DNA from: Lysobacterales bacterium
Lineage (GTDB): Bacteria; Pseudomonadota; Gammaproteobacteria; Xanthomonadales; Xanthomonadaceae
Assembly (NCBI GenBank): GCA_020442465.1
Contig: JAGRJY010000108.1
Span: 186,001 to 250,000, forward strand
Reading direction: 5' to 3'
DNA: 64,000 nucleotides
The notes under the pieces were generated by a model. The model had not been told where the DNA came from and did no database searches. It was given only the letters and a program-made list of their open reading frames with translations. A program made the translations under genes and the position numbers. Positions 36,578 to 45,096 of the stretch are shown piece by piece (position 1 is the stretch's first letter; each line of letters begins with the position of its first letter).

Positions 36578-37420
36578 ATGGCGAGCAAGACGGAAGCCTA
36601 CGCTGATCGCGCGACGAATCCCATTGCGCTCGACCACCTGTGCATCGAACGCATCGTCGGCGCAGACGCCTTGGGCTTCATGCAGCGGCAGAGCATGAAC
36701 GACGTAAACGCATTGCAGCGCACCGGCGATGCGCAATGGTCGGGCCTGCTGAGCGCCAAGGGGCGCGTGCTGCATCTCTTTCGTCTGGTGCGTGGCGAGA
36801 ACGGCCTGCTGGCCATTCTTCCGCGGCGCGAGCGCGAGGTTTTTCGCGATGAACTGCTGAAGTTCCGGCTGCGCTCCAAAGTCGAAATCGAAAGCGACGC
36901 GCGTTGCCCCCAGGGGCTCTGGCGAGGCCCGGGCGATTCGGATTGGGCGGGCGCGCGAGCGCTTCGATTGTCCGCTCCAGCCGTCGAAACGGACGACGCT
37001 GCCCAGCAGGCGGGCCTGGTGCGCTGGTGCATCGAAGATTGGGCGTCGCACATCATCTGGATGGACGACGCGTCCCGCGACCGCTTTACGCCGCAGATGA
37101 TGGGACTGCAGCGGCTGCAGGCATTCAGCCTGAAGAAAGGTTGCTATCCGGGGCAGGAAGTGGTCGCTCGCACGCACTACCTCGGCAAAGGCAAGCGCAG
37201 GTTGATTCGTGTCGAATCCGACGCGCCACTGCGCTCGGGCGAGGACGTCGAATGCGCTGGGAACACCATCGGCACACTGCTCGGCGTCCTGGACTTCGAT
37301 CGCCGCAAGGCATTTGCGGTGATCCCGGAGACGGGCGACGGCGCGGCGTCTCTGACCTTGCAGACTCACGCCGGGGCGACGCTGCGCATGGTGGACTTCG
37401 CATCCGCGCCGCAGGCCTGA
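36578..37420 (+). CDS. ygfZ: Folate-binding protein YgfZ
   Basis: A 280-residue soluble protein of the glycine-cleavage T-protein fold, needed for maintaining some iron-sulfur enzymes. The signature KGCYPGQEVVARTHYLGKGK is intact, including the invariant cysteine of KGCYxGQE. N-terminal elements (DHLCIERIVGADALGFMQRQ) and SAKGRVLHLFRLVR also fit. It is divergent from the sdh operon with only 43 bases between the starts; ygfZ next to sdhE/ygfX is a recurring arrangement in gammaproteobacteria. Confidence 0.94.
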   Translation: MASKTEAYADRATNPIALDHLCIERIVGADALGFMQRQSMNDVNALQRTGDAQWSGLLSAKGRVLHLFRLVRGENGLLAILPRREREVFRDELLKFRLRSKVEIESDARCPQGLWRGPGDSDWAGARALRLSAPAVETDDAAQQAGLVRWCIEDWASHIIWMDDASRDRFTPQMMGLQRLQAFSLKKGCYPGQEVVARTHYLGKGKRRLIRVESDAPLRSGEDVECAGNTIGTLLGVLDFDRRKAFAVIPETGDGAASLTLQTHAGATLRMVDFASAPQA

Positions 37421-37430
37421 CCATCGCTCA

Positions 37431-37459
37431 TTGGCATGTTCGGTCTTTTCTGATATAGC
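37431..37459 (+). promoter_or_regulatory. Sigma70-type promoter of the PhnD-like gene
   Basis: TTGGCA and TATAGC are separated by 17 bases, with a TG one base before the -10 (TGATATAGC). This is one of the best sigma70 matches in the window. It lies just past the ygfZ stop, 26 bases before the next ATG, so the PhnD-like gene has its own transcript. Confidence 0.68.
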
Positions 37460-37484
37460 TCATCCAGGCTTCAAGGAGGCTGCC

Positions 37485-38393
37485 ATGAACCCATCGCGTT
37501 GGATCGGACGTTGTGCAGGTGCGCTGGTCGTTTTGCCGTTCTGCACGGGACTCGCATCAGCCGCGCAGTACACCTTCTCCGTCGAGCCCTCCTACCCGCC
37601 CGAGCAGGCCGTCGAAGTCTACGAGCCGCTGCTGAACTATCTGAAAAAAGAGACCGGCCACCAGTTCAAGGTGCAGGCCGTTCGCAACTATCACTTCTAC
37701 TGGCGCGATCTGCGTCAGGCGGCGAAGACCGACTTCGCCTTCGAAGAGGCCCACTTCGCCGACTACCGCATCAAGCGCAGCGGATTCATACCGCTGGTGC
37801 ACCGGGTCGAGCCCTCGGTGTACGTGCTGATGGCCTCGGTCGACTTCGCCGATGGCGGCACCAAGGGACTGGTGGGTCGCAGAATCGTCTCGATGCCCTC
37901 GCCCAGCCTGGGCTTTGCGGAAGTGGCGCAGATGTACCGCAATCCGATTGCGCAGCCGGAAATCCGCTCGGAGGCGACGACCTGGCGAGACGGCGTGGAG
38001 CTGGTGTTCTCGGGCGACGCCGAGGGAGCGATGGTGCCGGCGTTCGTGGCTGAGCAGTATCCCAACCTGGTGGAAATTGCCCGATCCAAGGAGCTGACAG
38101 GCGCCGCGGTTACCGCTGCGCCGACGGTGCCGGAAGATGTGCAGCAGGCGGTGAAGGACGCTCTGCTCAAGCTCAGCGAAGATCCGGACGCCTTCGTGAT
38201 CCTGGCCGAACTCGGCGCGACGGGCTTTGTGGAGGCGACCGCAGACGACTTCGACGGCGCTGAACGCCGGCTTGCGGCCTTCTTCGGCTATCGTCCGCCC
38301 GCAGAGGCTGCAGCTGAGGACGCCGCCGCCGCGGAAGCAGCCGCCGCCGAGGCTGCAGCCGCCGAAGAAGAAGCTCCGGCGCCTGCAGAGTAA
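37485..38393 (+). CDS. Orphan PhnD-like periplasmic binding protein with Ala/Glu tail
   Basis: A 302-residue exported protein. A signal peptide (CAGALVVLPFCTGLASAAQ) precedes a phosphate/phosphonate-binding (PhnD, TctC-like type 2) fold: YTFSVEPSYPPEQAVEVYEP, LLNYLKKETGHQFKV, DFAFEEAHFADYRI and VVSMPSPSLGFAE-like segments. The last 35 residues are an Ala/Glu/Pro low-complexity tail (AAAEAAAAEAAAAEEEAPAP). No transporter gene is adjacent. Such orphan proteins can act as ligand sensors, but nothing here shows that. AAGGAGG precedes the ATG and the promoter is strong, so expression may be high. Confidence 0.8.
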   Translation: MNPSRWIGRCAGALVVLPFCTGLASAAQYTFSVEPSYPPEQAVEVYEPLLNYLKKETGHQFKVQAVRNYHFYWRDLRQAAKTDFAFEEAHFADYRIKRSGFIPLVHRVEPSVYVLMASVDFADGGTKGLVGRRIVSMPSPSLGFAEVAQMYRNPIAQPEIRSEATTWRDGVELVFSGDAEGAMVPAFVAEQYPNLVEIARSKELTGAAVTAAPTVPEDVQQAVKDALLKLSEDPDAFVILAELGATGFVEATADDFDGAERRLAAFFGYRPPAEAAAEDAAAAEAAAAEAAAAEEEAPAPAE

Positions 38394-38567
38394 GCGCCTG
38401 CGCGGCGCCCAGCGCGCGCTCAGCCGACGAACGCGGCGTCGCCCGAACACGCCGAACGAGAATCTCCTGCGTCCATCCGTGGATTCGTGGCCCCGCGCCG
38501 CGAATTGCCGGGATCAGGCAGGCGATCGAGCGCGCACACTCGCCGATGGGCCTTGATCCGCAGGGCG

Positions 38568-39422
38568 CTATTCGAAAGCGCGCTTGAGCTGTTCGTAGGC
38601 CTGGCGCTGCTCATCCGTCGCGGGTGTCGGAATCTGCACTGCCACCTCGACGTACTGGTCTCCGGGCGGCGCGTCCTTGCCACTCGCTGGCAAGCCGCGT
38701 CCTTTCAGGCGCAGTCGCTTGCCACTGCCGGACCCCGCAGGTATGCGCAACATCACCGCGCCGCCCAGCGTGGGTACCGACGCCTCGGTGCCCAGACCGG
38801 CCTCCCAGGGCTGCAGCGGCAGGCGGTAGGTCACATCGCGCCCCTCCACCGCGAAGTCAGGGTGACGGCGGTAGCCGATCTCCAGCAGCAAGTCGCCGCC
38901 GCGCTGGCCCTGTCCAGCCAAACGGATGTGCTGGCCTTCGCCGATGCCCTTCGGAATACGCACTTCAAGCAGCTTGCCGCGCACCGAGACACGTTGCGTG
39001 CCGCCCGTGTAGACGATGTCCAGATCCACTTCGATGCGCGCTTTCTCGGCCTCCTTGCGCGCTCTCGGAGCTTCTCTTCGCGCGCGACCAAACAGTGACT
39101 CGAAGAAATCGCTGAAGCCCGAGCCGCCCGCGGCACCCTCGTCGAACTCGAAGTGAAAGCCGGATCCGAAGTCGGGCGGCGGACGAAACTCCTCGCCCGG
39201 CCGGAAGCCCTGCGCGCGCAACTGGTCGTAGGCACGACGCTTCTCTGCATCGCGAAGCGCCTCATACGCTTCGTTGACGGCCTTGAACCGCTCCTCGGCC
39301 TGTGGCTCCTTGCTGACGTCGGGATGGTACTTGCGCGCCAGCTTGCGATAGGCAGCCTTGACCTCGGCATCGTTGGCCGACGGCGATACACCCAAAGTCT
39401 CGTAGTAGTCCTTGAACTGCAT
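38568..39422 (-). CDS. cbpA: Type II DnaJ/CbpA-like co-chaperone
   Basis: A 284-residue J-domain protein. The J domain (residues 1-70) has YYETLGVSPSANDAEVKAAY and the HPD motif at residues 33-35 (KYHPDVSKEP). A Gly/Phe-rich linker (FGSGFHFEFDEGAAGGSGFS) is followed by the two C-terminal substrate-binding domains; there is no zinc finger, hence type II/CbpA. The ATG MQFKDYYETLGV matches the family start; the frame is open 34 codons further 5'. It probably stimulates DnaK and lies in a stress-protein neighbourhood with Hsp20. Confidence 0.93.
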   Translation of the reverse strand: MQFKDYYETLGVSPSANDAEVKAAYRKLARKYHPDVSKEPQAEERFKAVNEAYEALRDAEKRRAYDQLRAQGFRPGEEFRPPPDFGSGFHFEFDEGAAGGSGFSDFFESLFGRARREAPRARKEAEKARIEVDLDIVYTGGTQRVSVRGKLLEVRIPKGIGEGQHIRLAGQGQRGGDLLLEIGYRRHPDFAVEGRDVTYRLPLQPWEAGLGTEASVPTLGGAVMLRIPAGSGSGKRLRLKGRGLPASGKDAPPGDQYVEVAVQIPTPATDEQRQAYEQLKRAFE

Positions 39423-39770
39423 GGAGGGACCCGTTTCGGTATGCGGCAAGTAGAACCGAATGTGGAAGGCGGCGCGAGCCCCGTGCACCGAGGGAGGTCG
39501 CGCAGTGGTCAGAGCGTGGGCCACCCAGCATGGACGCGAACGGCCCGCGCACAGTCGGAATCCTGCCTAGCACCTCTGGCGCAGACGATCTGGTCAGGCG
39601 CGTGGCGTCAGCGCGGGCACCGAAGTCACGCCAGCGCGTTCTGCCCGGGCCCGCACCCGCCGGTTTGCCACGGGAGACGCGCGCTCAGCGCACGGCGGGC
39701 GCCGTCCCGAGATGATGCATCGGACGCGCACTGTCGTCCTGTGGGCAGGACGACAGTGCGGTGCCGTGGC
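39423..39770. other. Intergenic region between hsp20 and the DnaJ-like gene
   Basis: About 350 bases. The only strong feature is the 15-base perfect hairpin 11 bases after the hsp20 stop. No ORF here shows family resemblance. The DnaJ-like gene should be started by a promoter in this region; no clear sigma70 or sigma32 match was found. Confidence 0.5.
39727..39760 (-). terminator. Strong hairpin downstream of hsp20, terminator-like
   Basis: CGCACTGTCGTCCTG pairs perfectly with CAGGACGACAGTGCG over a four-base loop. Its position 11 bases past the hsp20 stop suggests termination or mRNA 3'-end protection. There is no T tract, so intrinsic termination is uncertain. Confidence 0.55.
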
Positions 39771-40220
39771 TCAGTTGGCCGATACCGCAATGCGACGCGG
39801 CGTGGTCTCCGGTCGCTTCGGAATGCGAATCTCCAACACACCATGCTTGCCGCTGGCGGTGATGCCCTCGGCATTGGCACTGTCGGGCAGGGCGAAGCGT
39901 CGATAGAACACCCCGTGGCTGCGCTCGACGCGCGAGTAGCGCTCGGTGTGGTCCTTCTTCTCAGCGTGGCGCTCGCCCTTGATCGACAGAATCCCCTTGT
40001 CCATGTGGATTTCGATGGCGTTGGGATCGACCCCGGGAATGTCCGCCAGGATCACGAAACTGTCGTTCTCTTCGCGAATGTCCACGCGCGGCATCCACTG
40101 GCTGGTCACCACGTTCGACTGGTCGGACTCGGTGTCGCCAAGAAAATTCTGCAGCACGTTCTTGAGTTCGTCCTGCAGGCCGGCATGCTGGGTCCAGGGG
40201 GTGAAACGATTGATGTTCAT
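39771..40220 (-). CDS. Hsp20/alpha-crystallin small heat shock protein
   Basis: A 149-residue small heat-shock protein that holds unfolding proteins. The alpha-crystallin domain (about residues 45-140) includes MPRVDIREENDSFVILADIP, GVDPNAIEIHMDKGILSIKG and FYRRFALPDSANAEGITASG. A C-terminal IxI-like EIRIPKRP segment follows. The ATG (MNINRFTPW) is preceded by GAGGAAG. A sigma32-like promoter lies about 50 bases upstream, consistent with heat induction. Confidence 0.95.
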   Translation of the reverse strand: MNINRFTPWTQHAGLQDELKNVLQNFLGDTESDQSNVVTSQWMPRVDIREENDSFVILADIPGVDPNAIEIHMDKGILSIKGERHAEKKDHTERYSRVERSHGVFYRRFALPDSANAEGITASGKHGVLEIRIPKRPETTPRRIAVSAN

Positions 40221-40266
40221 GGCTGCTTCCTCGAATCGGGCGGCCCAACGCGGGCCCATGCTGCAC

Positions 40267-40294
40267 AGATGAGGACAGGTCGCCATGATTCAAG
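40267..40294 (-). promoter_or_regulatory. Sigma32 (heat-shock) promoter of hsp20
   Basis: On the minus strand CTTGAAT and CCTCATCT are separated by 13 bases, close to the sigma32 consensus CTTGAAA-N11-16-CCCCATnT (six of seven and seven of eight positions). The transcript would start roughly 40 bases before the hsp20 ATG. The target gene itself is a heat-shock gene, which supports the call. Confidence 0.72.
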
Positions 40295-40384
40295 ACCCGT
40301 CGCACGTCGCCGCAAGGAGGGATACGCCGCGCACCGGTTCGGTCAGGCAGCGGGATGGGCGAGCCAGAGCGAGTGCGCCCGGGG

Positions 40385-40413
40385 TTTATTCGCCGGCAAG
40401 TCCCGGGAATAAT
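40385..40413 (+). promoter_or_regulatory. Possible sigma70 promoter of the peroxiredoxin gene
   Basis: A good -10 (AATAAT, five of six) lies 17 bases after a weak -35 (TTTATT). The predicted start is about 20 bases before the GTG of the peroxiredoxin gene, and CAGGAG follows as ribosome binding site. Confidence 0.45.
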
Positions 40414-40439
40414 GCGCGAGGCCAATCAGGAGCAAAGCC

Positions 40440-40922
40440 GTGACCATTCAGGTGGGAGATCGACTCCCGGAAGCGCAATTCAATGTGTTGAAGGATGGCG
40501 TGCAGGTGCTCTCGACCGAGGACATCTTTGGCCAGGGCAAGGTGTTGTTGTTCGCCGTACCGGGCGCATTCACTCCCACCTGCTCCGCCAGGCACCTGCC
40601 CGGCTATACCGACCAGACCCGGCGTTTCGCCGAACTGGGCATCCGTCTGGTGTGCATCGCGGTCAACGACGCGTTCGTCATGGATGCGTGGGGCAAATCG
40701 CAGAACACGCCCGATGACATCCTGATGCTGGCCGACGGCAACGCCGAATTCACCCGTGCTCTGGGTCTCGAACTGGACGCCAGCGGGTTCGGCATGGGCA
40801 TCCGTTCGAAGCGCTACGCCCTGTACAGCGAGGACGGTACGGTGAAGGGCCTGTGGGTCGAGGCGCCCGGCGAATTCAAGGTGTCGGCCGCGGAATACGT
40901 GCTCACGCAGTTGACCGGCTAG
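40440..40922 (+). CDS. Peroxiredoxin, Prx5 type
   Basis: A 160-residue thiol peroxidase that reduces hydrogen and alkyl peroxides. The peroxidatic cysteine is Cys48 in PGAFTPTCSARHLPGY, and the second family cysteine, Cys72, lies in RLVCIAVND. There is no fused glutaredoxin domain, so an external glutaredoxin or thiol is needed. The start is GTG with CAGGAG nine bases upstream. It stands alone, divergent from hsp20. Confidence 0.95.
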   Translation: MTIQVGDRLPEAQFNVLKDGVQVLSTEDIFGQGKVLLFAVPGAFTPTCSARHLPGYTDQTRRFAELGIRLVCIAVNDAFVMDAWGKSQNTPDDILMLADGNAEFTRALGLELDASGFGMGIRSKRYALYSEDGTVKGLWVEAPGEFKVSAAEYVLTQLTG

Positions 40923-40935
40923 GCCTCCGGAAACC

Positions 40936-40962
40936 GGGCCGACGGCCTCGGCCGTCCGGCCC
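40936..40962. terminator. Hairpin between convergent peroxiredoxin and DUF4124 genes
   Basis: GGGCCGACGGC pairs with GCCGTCCGGCCC with one bulged base over a four-base loop. It lies in the 81 bases between two convergent stops, where a bidirectional terminator is expected. No T tract is present on either side. Confidence 0.5.
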
Positions 40963-41003
40963 GCGCAGAGGGGGCCGAGCGTGCCCGTTTCAGCTGGCCG
41001 CAG

Positions 41004-41717
41004 TCAGTTGGCCATCGATTGCCGAACGCGATCGCCTTCGAACTCGACGAAAACGGACATCCGCCGGGTCTCGTAGGGACTCATCGGCACGTCGCGGTAT
41101 TCCCAGACTTCGGTGCCGTTGAAGATCTTCTTGGCGTCCGGTTCACCGAACCGGCGTGACAACGCCACCTTGCTCAACCCGCGAATGTCTTCGCCCGTGG
41201 CGTAGAACTTCTGCGCACGCGGTCCCGGTGCCGGGCTCCAGTCCCCGATCTCGCGCGCGATCTCGATGGTCGACTTCATGACCTCTTCGGACAGCCAGTT
41301 CACCTGGGTGCCGCGCCCCTCATTGACCAGCAACTCGATCAGCTGACGCTGACCGTTCTGGGTCCGGCCGACCTGGTCGTACAGCCAGTACTCGGCTGTG
41401 TCGACGCGGTAACGCGCCGCGGGTGCGCCCAGTCGGGTCAGCACTTCGTCGATCGGCCCGGTGGCCTTGACCCACGCCTCTTCGCCGAGATCGAGAAAGT
41501 CCTTGTCTTCATCGTCTTCTGCAGAAGCTTGCTCGTCCGCCGGCTTGGCAGGCCCCATCTCACGCTTCTCGGCGTCCTTGCCGCATGGATGCTGGCTGAA
41601 GGTCACGCCCTTGTCGGTCTTGCAGCGATAGACCGTCTGCCCCAGCGCCGGCGACGCCGCACCGAGCAACACGAGGCACGCAGCCCACACGAACGTGGTG
41701 TTCGATCTCGATTCCAT
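41004..41717 (-). CDS. Exported DUF4124 domain protein with long C-terminal extension
   Basis: A 237-residue exported protein. A signal peptide (TTFVWAACLVLLGAASPALG) is followed by a short DUF4124 module (QTVYRCKTDKGVTFSQHPCG) with two cysteines, an acidic linker (DEQASAEDDEDKDFLDLGEE) and about 150 further residues (LTRLGAPAARYRVDTAEYWL, LSRRFGEPDAKKIFNGTEVW) containing two similar LG/FG-P-A-...-W-Y units that recall SmpA/OmlA-like folds. The function is unknown. The upstream in-frame extension has no resemblance to exported proteins, so the ATG at the signal peptide is used. Confidence 0.75.
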   Translation of the reverse strand: MESRSNTTFVWAACLVLLGAASPALGQTVYRCKTDKGVTFSQHPCGKDAEKREMGPAKPADEQASAEDDEDKDFLDLGEEAWVKATGPIDEVLTRLGAPAARYRVDTAEYWLYDQVGRTQNGQRQLIELLVNEGRGTQVNWLSEEVMKSTIEIAREIGDWSPAPGPRAQKFYATGEDIRGLSKVALSRRFGEPDAKKIFNGTEVWEYRDVPMSPYETRRMSVFVEFEGDRVRQSMAN

Positions 41718-42181
41718 CTTCTTTCCGCGCGTCGAGCAACGGTGCCAGTGTACGTGCTTGCCCGTCCCGGCCGAACCCGTGCGCAGGGCAGACGGCCGAA
41801 ACCGCCTGCTGCGCGGTCGACTGCGCGACATCAAGGGAAACCGGAGCGAAGCATCAGATGGCAAGCACGCGCGAGAAGCCGGACGGCAATCCCGGCTGCG
41901 GCCAGACCGGCAGTGGGCGCGATGCCGCGCGCACCGGGCATGCCTGGCGGGACATCGCGGACCAGCAAGCATGGGCCTGCATCGGGAGCAGCGCATGGTG
42001 GCCGGGCGTAACGCATGGGGCATCCCGGAAAGAAGCCTCACGCGGCACACCATCTGCCGTTCCGCTGATCCGACGCACGGCAGGTGCACGGCCGAGCCTC
42101 GTCCCGCGCGACGAAGTGCCGCAGCGCCCTGATGGTGCCCTGATGCCGACGCGGTGGGGTTACGCGACCGCGAGTGCGGGG
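41718..42181. other. Intergenic region between gyrA and the DUF4124 gene
   Basis: About 460 bases, the longest gap in the window. Frames are open on both strands because of high GC content, but none has a credible start, ribosome binding site or family resemblance. It should hold the gyrA terminator and the DUF4124 gene promoter; I could not identify either. Confidence 0.5.
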
Positions 42182-44815
42182 TTACTCCGCCGTCGGCGCC
42201 ACGCCGTCCCCCGCCTCGCCGTCCGCGGCAGCGTCAGGCACCATACCCTCTGCGCCCTCTGCACCCTCGAGTGCATCCTCGTCATCCTCGAGCGATTCGA
42301 CGGTGACGACGCCGACCAGTTCTTCGTCGTCGGGAAGCCGGATCAAGGTGACGCCCTGCGTATTGCGCCCCACCCGCGCGACCTCGTGAGCCCGGGTGCG
42401 CACCAGGGTACCGGCATTGCTGATCAGCATGATCTCGTGGGTCTCGTCGAGCTGCACCGCGCCGACCAGCGCACCGTTGCGTTCGGTGGTCTGGATGCCG
42501 ATGACGCCCTGCGTGCCGCGGCCCTTCTTGGGGTACTCGTCGAGCGGTGTGCGCTTGCCGAAGCCGTTCATGCAGGCGGTGAGGATGTCGCCCTCGCCTT
42601 CCGCAACGATCATCGACACCACGCTCTCGCCCTCGGCCAGACGCATGCCGCGCACGCCCGTGGCGGTACGTCCCATCGAACGCACCTCCCCCTCGTCGAA
42701 GCGGACCGTCTTGCCGTTGGACGCGAACAGCATGATGTCGCGCTCGCCGTCGGTAATCGCAACGTCGACCAGCGAGTCGCCCTCATCCAGATTGATCGCA
42801 ATCTTGCCGCGCTGCAGCTGGAATTCGAATTCCTTCAGCGGCGTCTTCTTCACCGTGCCCTTTGCGGTCGCGAAGAACACGTACTTGTCATCGGGGAAGT
42901 CGCGCACCGGCAGCACCGCCTGGATCTTCTCTCCGGGCTCGAGGGCCACGAAATTGATGATCGGCCGGCCGCGAGAATGCGGACTTGCCTCGGGCAGCTG
43001 GTAGACCTTGGGCCAGAACACCTTGCCGTTGCTGGTGAAGCTGAGCAGCACATCGTGCGTGTTGGCGATCCACAGACGCTCGATGAAGTCTTCTTCCTTG
43101 GTCGAGGCCGCCGAGCGACCCTTGCCGCCGCGGCGCTGCGCGCGATAGGTGCTCACCGGCTGGCGCTTCGCATAGCCCTGGTGCGACAGCGTGACGACCA
43201 TATCCTCGGGCGCGATCAGGTCGAGAATGTCGAGGTCTTCCTGCGACTCGCGGATCTCGGTGCGACGCGCGTCGCCGAATTCGTCCTTCAGGCTGCGCAG
43301 CTCGGTGCGGATCACTTCGAGCAGCACGTCGGGGTTCTCGAGAATCTCGATCAGGCCGCGGATGGTTTCCAGCAGCTGCTTGTACTCGTCGGTCAGCTTG
43401 TCCTGTTCCAGCCCGGTCAGGCGGTTCAGGCGCATTTCGAGGATTTCTTTCGCCTGCACCTCGGACAGCTGGTATCCGTCCTCGAGCAGCCCCAGGCCCG
43501 GAGCCAGATCTTCCGGACGCGAGGCATCCGCCCCCGCAGCGCTCAGCAGCGCGCGAACCATGCCCGCGTCCCAGCGGCGCGCAAGCATGCGCTCCTTGGC
43601 TTCGGCCGGGCTCGGCGACGTCTTGATCAGCTCGATCATTTCGTCGATGTTCGCCAGCGCAACGGTCAGGCCTTCGAGGATGTGGGCCCGGGCTCGTGCT
43701 TTGCGCAGCTCGAAAATGGTCCGCCGGGTGACCACTTCGCGACGGTGACGCACGAAGGCCTCGAGCATTTCCTTGAGGTTCAGCAGCTTCGGACGGCCGT
43801 CGACCAGGGCCACCATGTTGATGCCGAACACCGACTGCATCGGCGTCTGCTGGTACAGGTTGTTCAGCACCACATCGGCAGCTTCGCCGCGCTTGACCTC
43901 GATGTAGATGCGCATGCCGTCCTTGTCGGACTCGTCACGCAGTTCGGAGATGCCTTCGAGCTTCTTCTCCTTGACCAGCTCGGCGATCTTCTCGATCAGC
44001 CGCGCCTTGTTCACCTGGTAAGGCAGTTCGGTGACGATGATCGCTTCGCGTCCGCTCTGCTCGTCGAGCTCGACATCGGCCTTGGCGCGCATCAGCACGC
44101 GTCCGCGACCACCGTGGTAGGCGGCGTGGATCCCCGAGGAGCCGTTGATGATGCCGGCGGTGGGGAAATCCGGTCCGGGGATATGCCGCATCAGCCCGGC
44201 GATATCGATTTCCGGCTCGTCGATCAGCGCGATCGTGGCGTCGATGACTTCGGAAAGATTGTGCGGAGGAATATTGGTCGCCATGCCCACGGCGATACCG
44301 GCCGACCCGTTGATCAGCAGGTTCGGCGCGCGTGCCGGCAGGACCGTCGGCTCGAGCTCCTTCTCGTCGTAGTTGGGCTGAAAATCGACGGTTTCCTTGT
44401 CGATGTCGGCCATCAACTCGTGGGCGAGTCGCGACATGCGCGCTTCGGTATAACGCATGGCGGCAGGCGCATCGCCATCGACCGAACCGAAGTTGCCCTG
44501 CCCGTCGACCAGCATGTAGCGCAACGAGAACGGCTGCGCCATGCGCACCAGGGTGTCGTACACCGCCGAGTCGCCGTGCGGATGGTACTTACCGATCACG
44601 TCACCGACGATGCGGGCGGACTTGTAATAGGGCTTGTTGCTGTGGGCGCCGAGCTCGTTCATCGCGAAGAGCACGCGTCGATGGACCGGTTTGAGGCCAT
44701 CGCGCACGTCGGGGAGTGCGCGGCCCACGATCACGCTCATCGCGTAATCGAGGTAGCTCTTGCGCATCTCGTCTTCGAGGTTGACCGGGATGATTTCCTT
44801 GGCGAGATCGGACAT
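42182..44815 (-). CDS. gyrA: DNA gyrase subunit A
   Basis: An 877-residue subunit that cuts and rejoins DNA to introduce negative supercoils. The catalytic tyrosine is Tyr122 ([10 protein letters not shown]). The quinolone-determining region reads [17 protein letters not shown] with Ser83 and Asp87 in E. coli numbering, the susceptible form. The GyrA box QRRGGKG is intact in the C-terminal beta-pinwheel, which is followed by an acidic tail ([18 protein letters not shown]). Full length. It has its own promoter-like element about 100 bases upstream. Confidence 0.98.
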   Translation of the reverse strand: MSDLAKEIIPVNLEDEMRKSYLDYAMSVIVGRALPDVRDGLKPVHRRVLFAMNELGAHSNKPYYKSARIVGDVIGKYHPHGDSAVYDTLVRMAQPFSLRYMLVDGQGNFGSVDGDAPAAMRYTEARMSRLAHELMADIDKETVDFQPNYDEKELEPTVLPARAPNLLINGSAGIAVGMATNIPPHNLSEVIDATIALIDEPEIDIAGLMRHIPGPDFPTAGIINGSSGIHAAYHGGRGRVLMRAKADVELDEQSGREAIIVTELPYQVNKARLIEKIAELVKEKKLEGISELRDESDKDGMRIYIEVKRGEAADVVLNNLYQQTPMQSVFGINMVALVDGRPKLLNLKEMLEAFVRHRREVVTRRTIFELRKARARAHILEGLTVALANIDEMIELIKTSPSPAEAKERMLARRWDAGMVRALLSAAGADASRPEDLAPGLGLLEDGYQLSEVQAKEILEMRLNRLTGLEQDKLTDEYKQLLETIRGLIEILENPDVLLEVIRTELRSLKDEFGDARRTEIRESQEDLDILDLIAPEDMVVTLSHQGYAKRQPVSTYRAQRRGGKGRSAASTKEEDFIERLWIANTHDVLLSFTSNGKVFWPKVYQLPEASPHSRGRPIINFVALEPGEKIQAVLPVRDFPDDKYVFFATAKGTVKKTPLKEFEFQLQRGKIAINLDEGDSLVDVAITDGERDIMLFASNGKTVRFDEGEVRSMGRTATGVRGMRLAEGESVVSMIVAEGEGDILTACMNGFGKRTPLDEYPKKGRGTQGVIGIQTTERNGALVGAVQLDETHEIMLISNAGTLVRTRAHEVARVGRNTQGVTLIRLPDDEELVGVVTVESLEDDEDALEGAEGAEGMVPDAAADGEAGDGVAPTAE

Positions 44816-44912
44816 CCAAAAACCTTATGCAAAACAACAGTTTGACCGCAGCCCGAAGGCTTCGGCCGATTCCCGTGACAGGGGGTCGCCGCCGGGTCGG
44901 CGGCAACGCGCG

Positions 44913-44921
44913 ATTTTAGCA
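44913..44921 (-). promoter_or_regulatory. Extended -10 promoter element of gyrA
   Basis: On the minus strand TGCTAAAAT matches the extended -10 TGnTATAAT with one change. No clear -35 is present. The predicted leader before the gyrA ATG is about 90 bases and is AT-richer near the ATG (TGTTGTTTTGCATAAGG). Confidence 0.55.
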
Positions 44922-45096
44922 CGTCGGGCGGGACGGGAGGGCTCCGACCGGACTCCAGGACGCGACAAGGCCGGGCGGCACCGCCTTCCCTGCCCCCAAG
45001 AATCAGTTCGCGCGGTCCGGCGCTGACGAAGCAGCGCGAAACCGACTTGGCGCCGCACCAGCCGCGTGATGCGGGGTGCCGACGCAGGCCCGGGAG

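Noticed and set aside
39727..39760. Inverted repeat considered as part of a CRISPR or IS end
   Set aside because: Only one copy, no spaced repeats, no transposase and no target duplication nearby.
42182..44815. Possible quinolone-resistance changes in gyrA
   Set aside because: Ser83 and Asp87 are the susceptible residues, so there is no sign of resistance mutation at these sites.
41858..44845. A 995-codon open frame on the plus strand opposite gyrA
   Set aside because: Antisense to gyrA, whose motifs are complete. The frame is open because of GC-rich codon bias.
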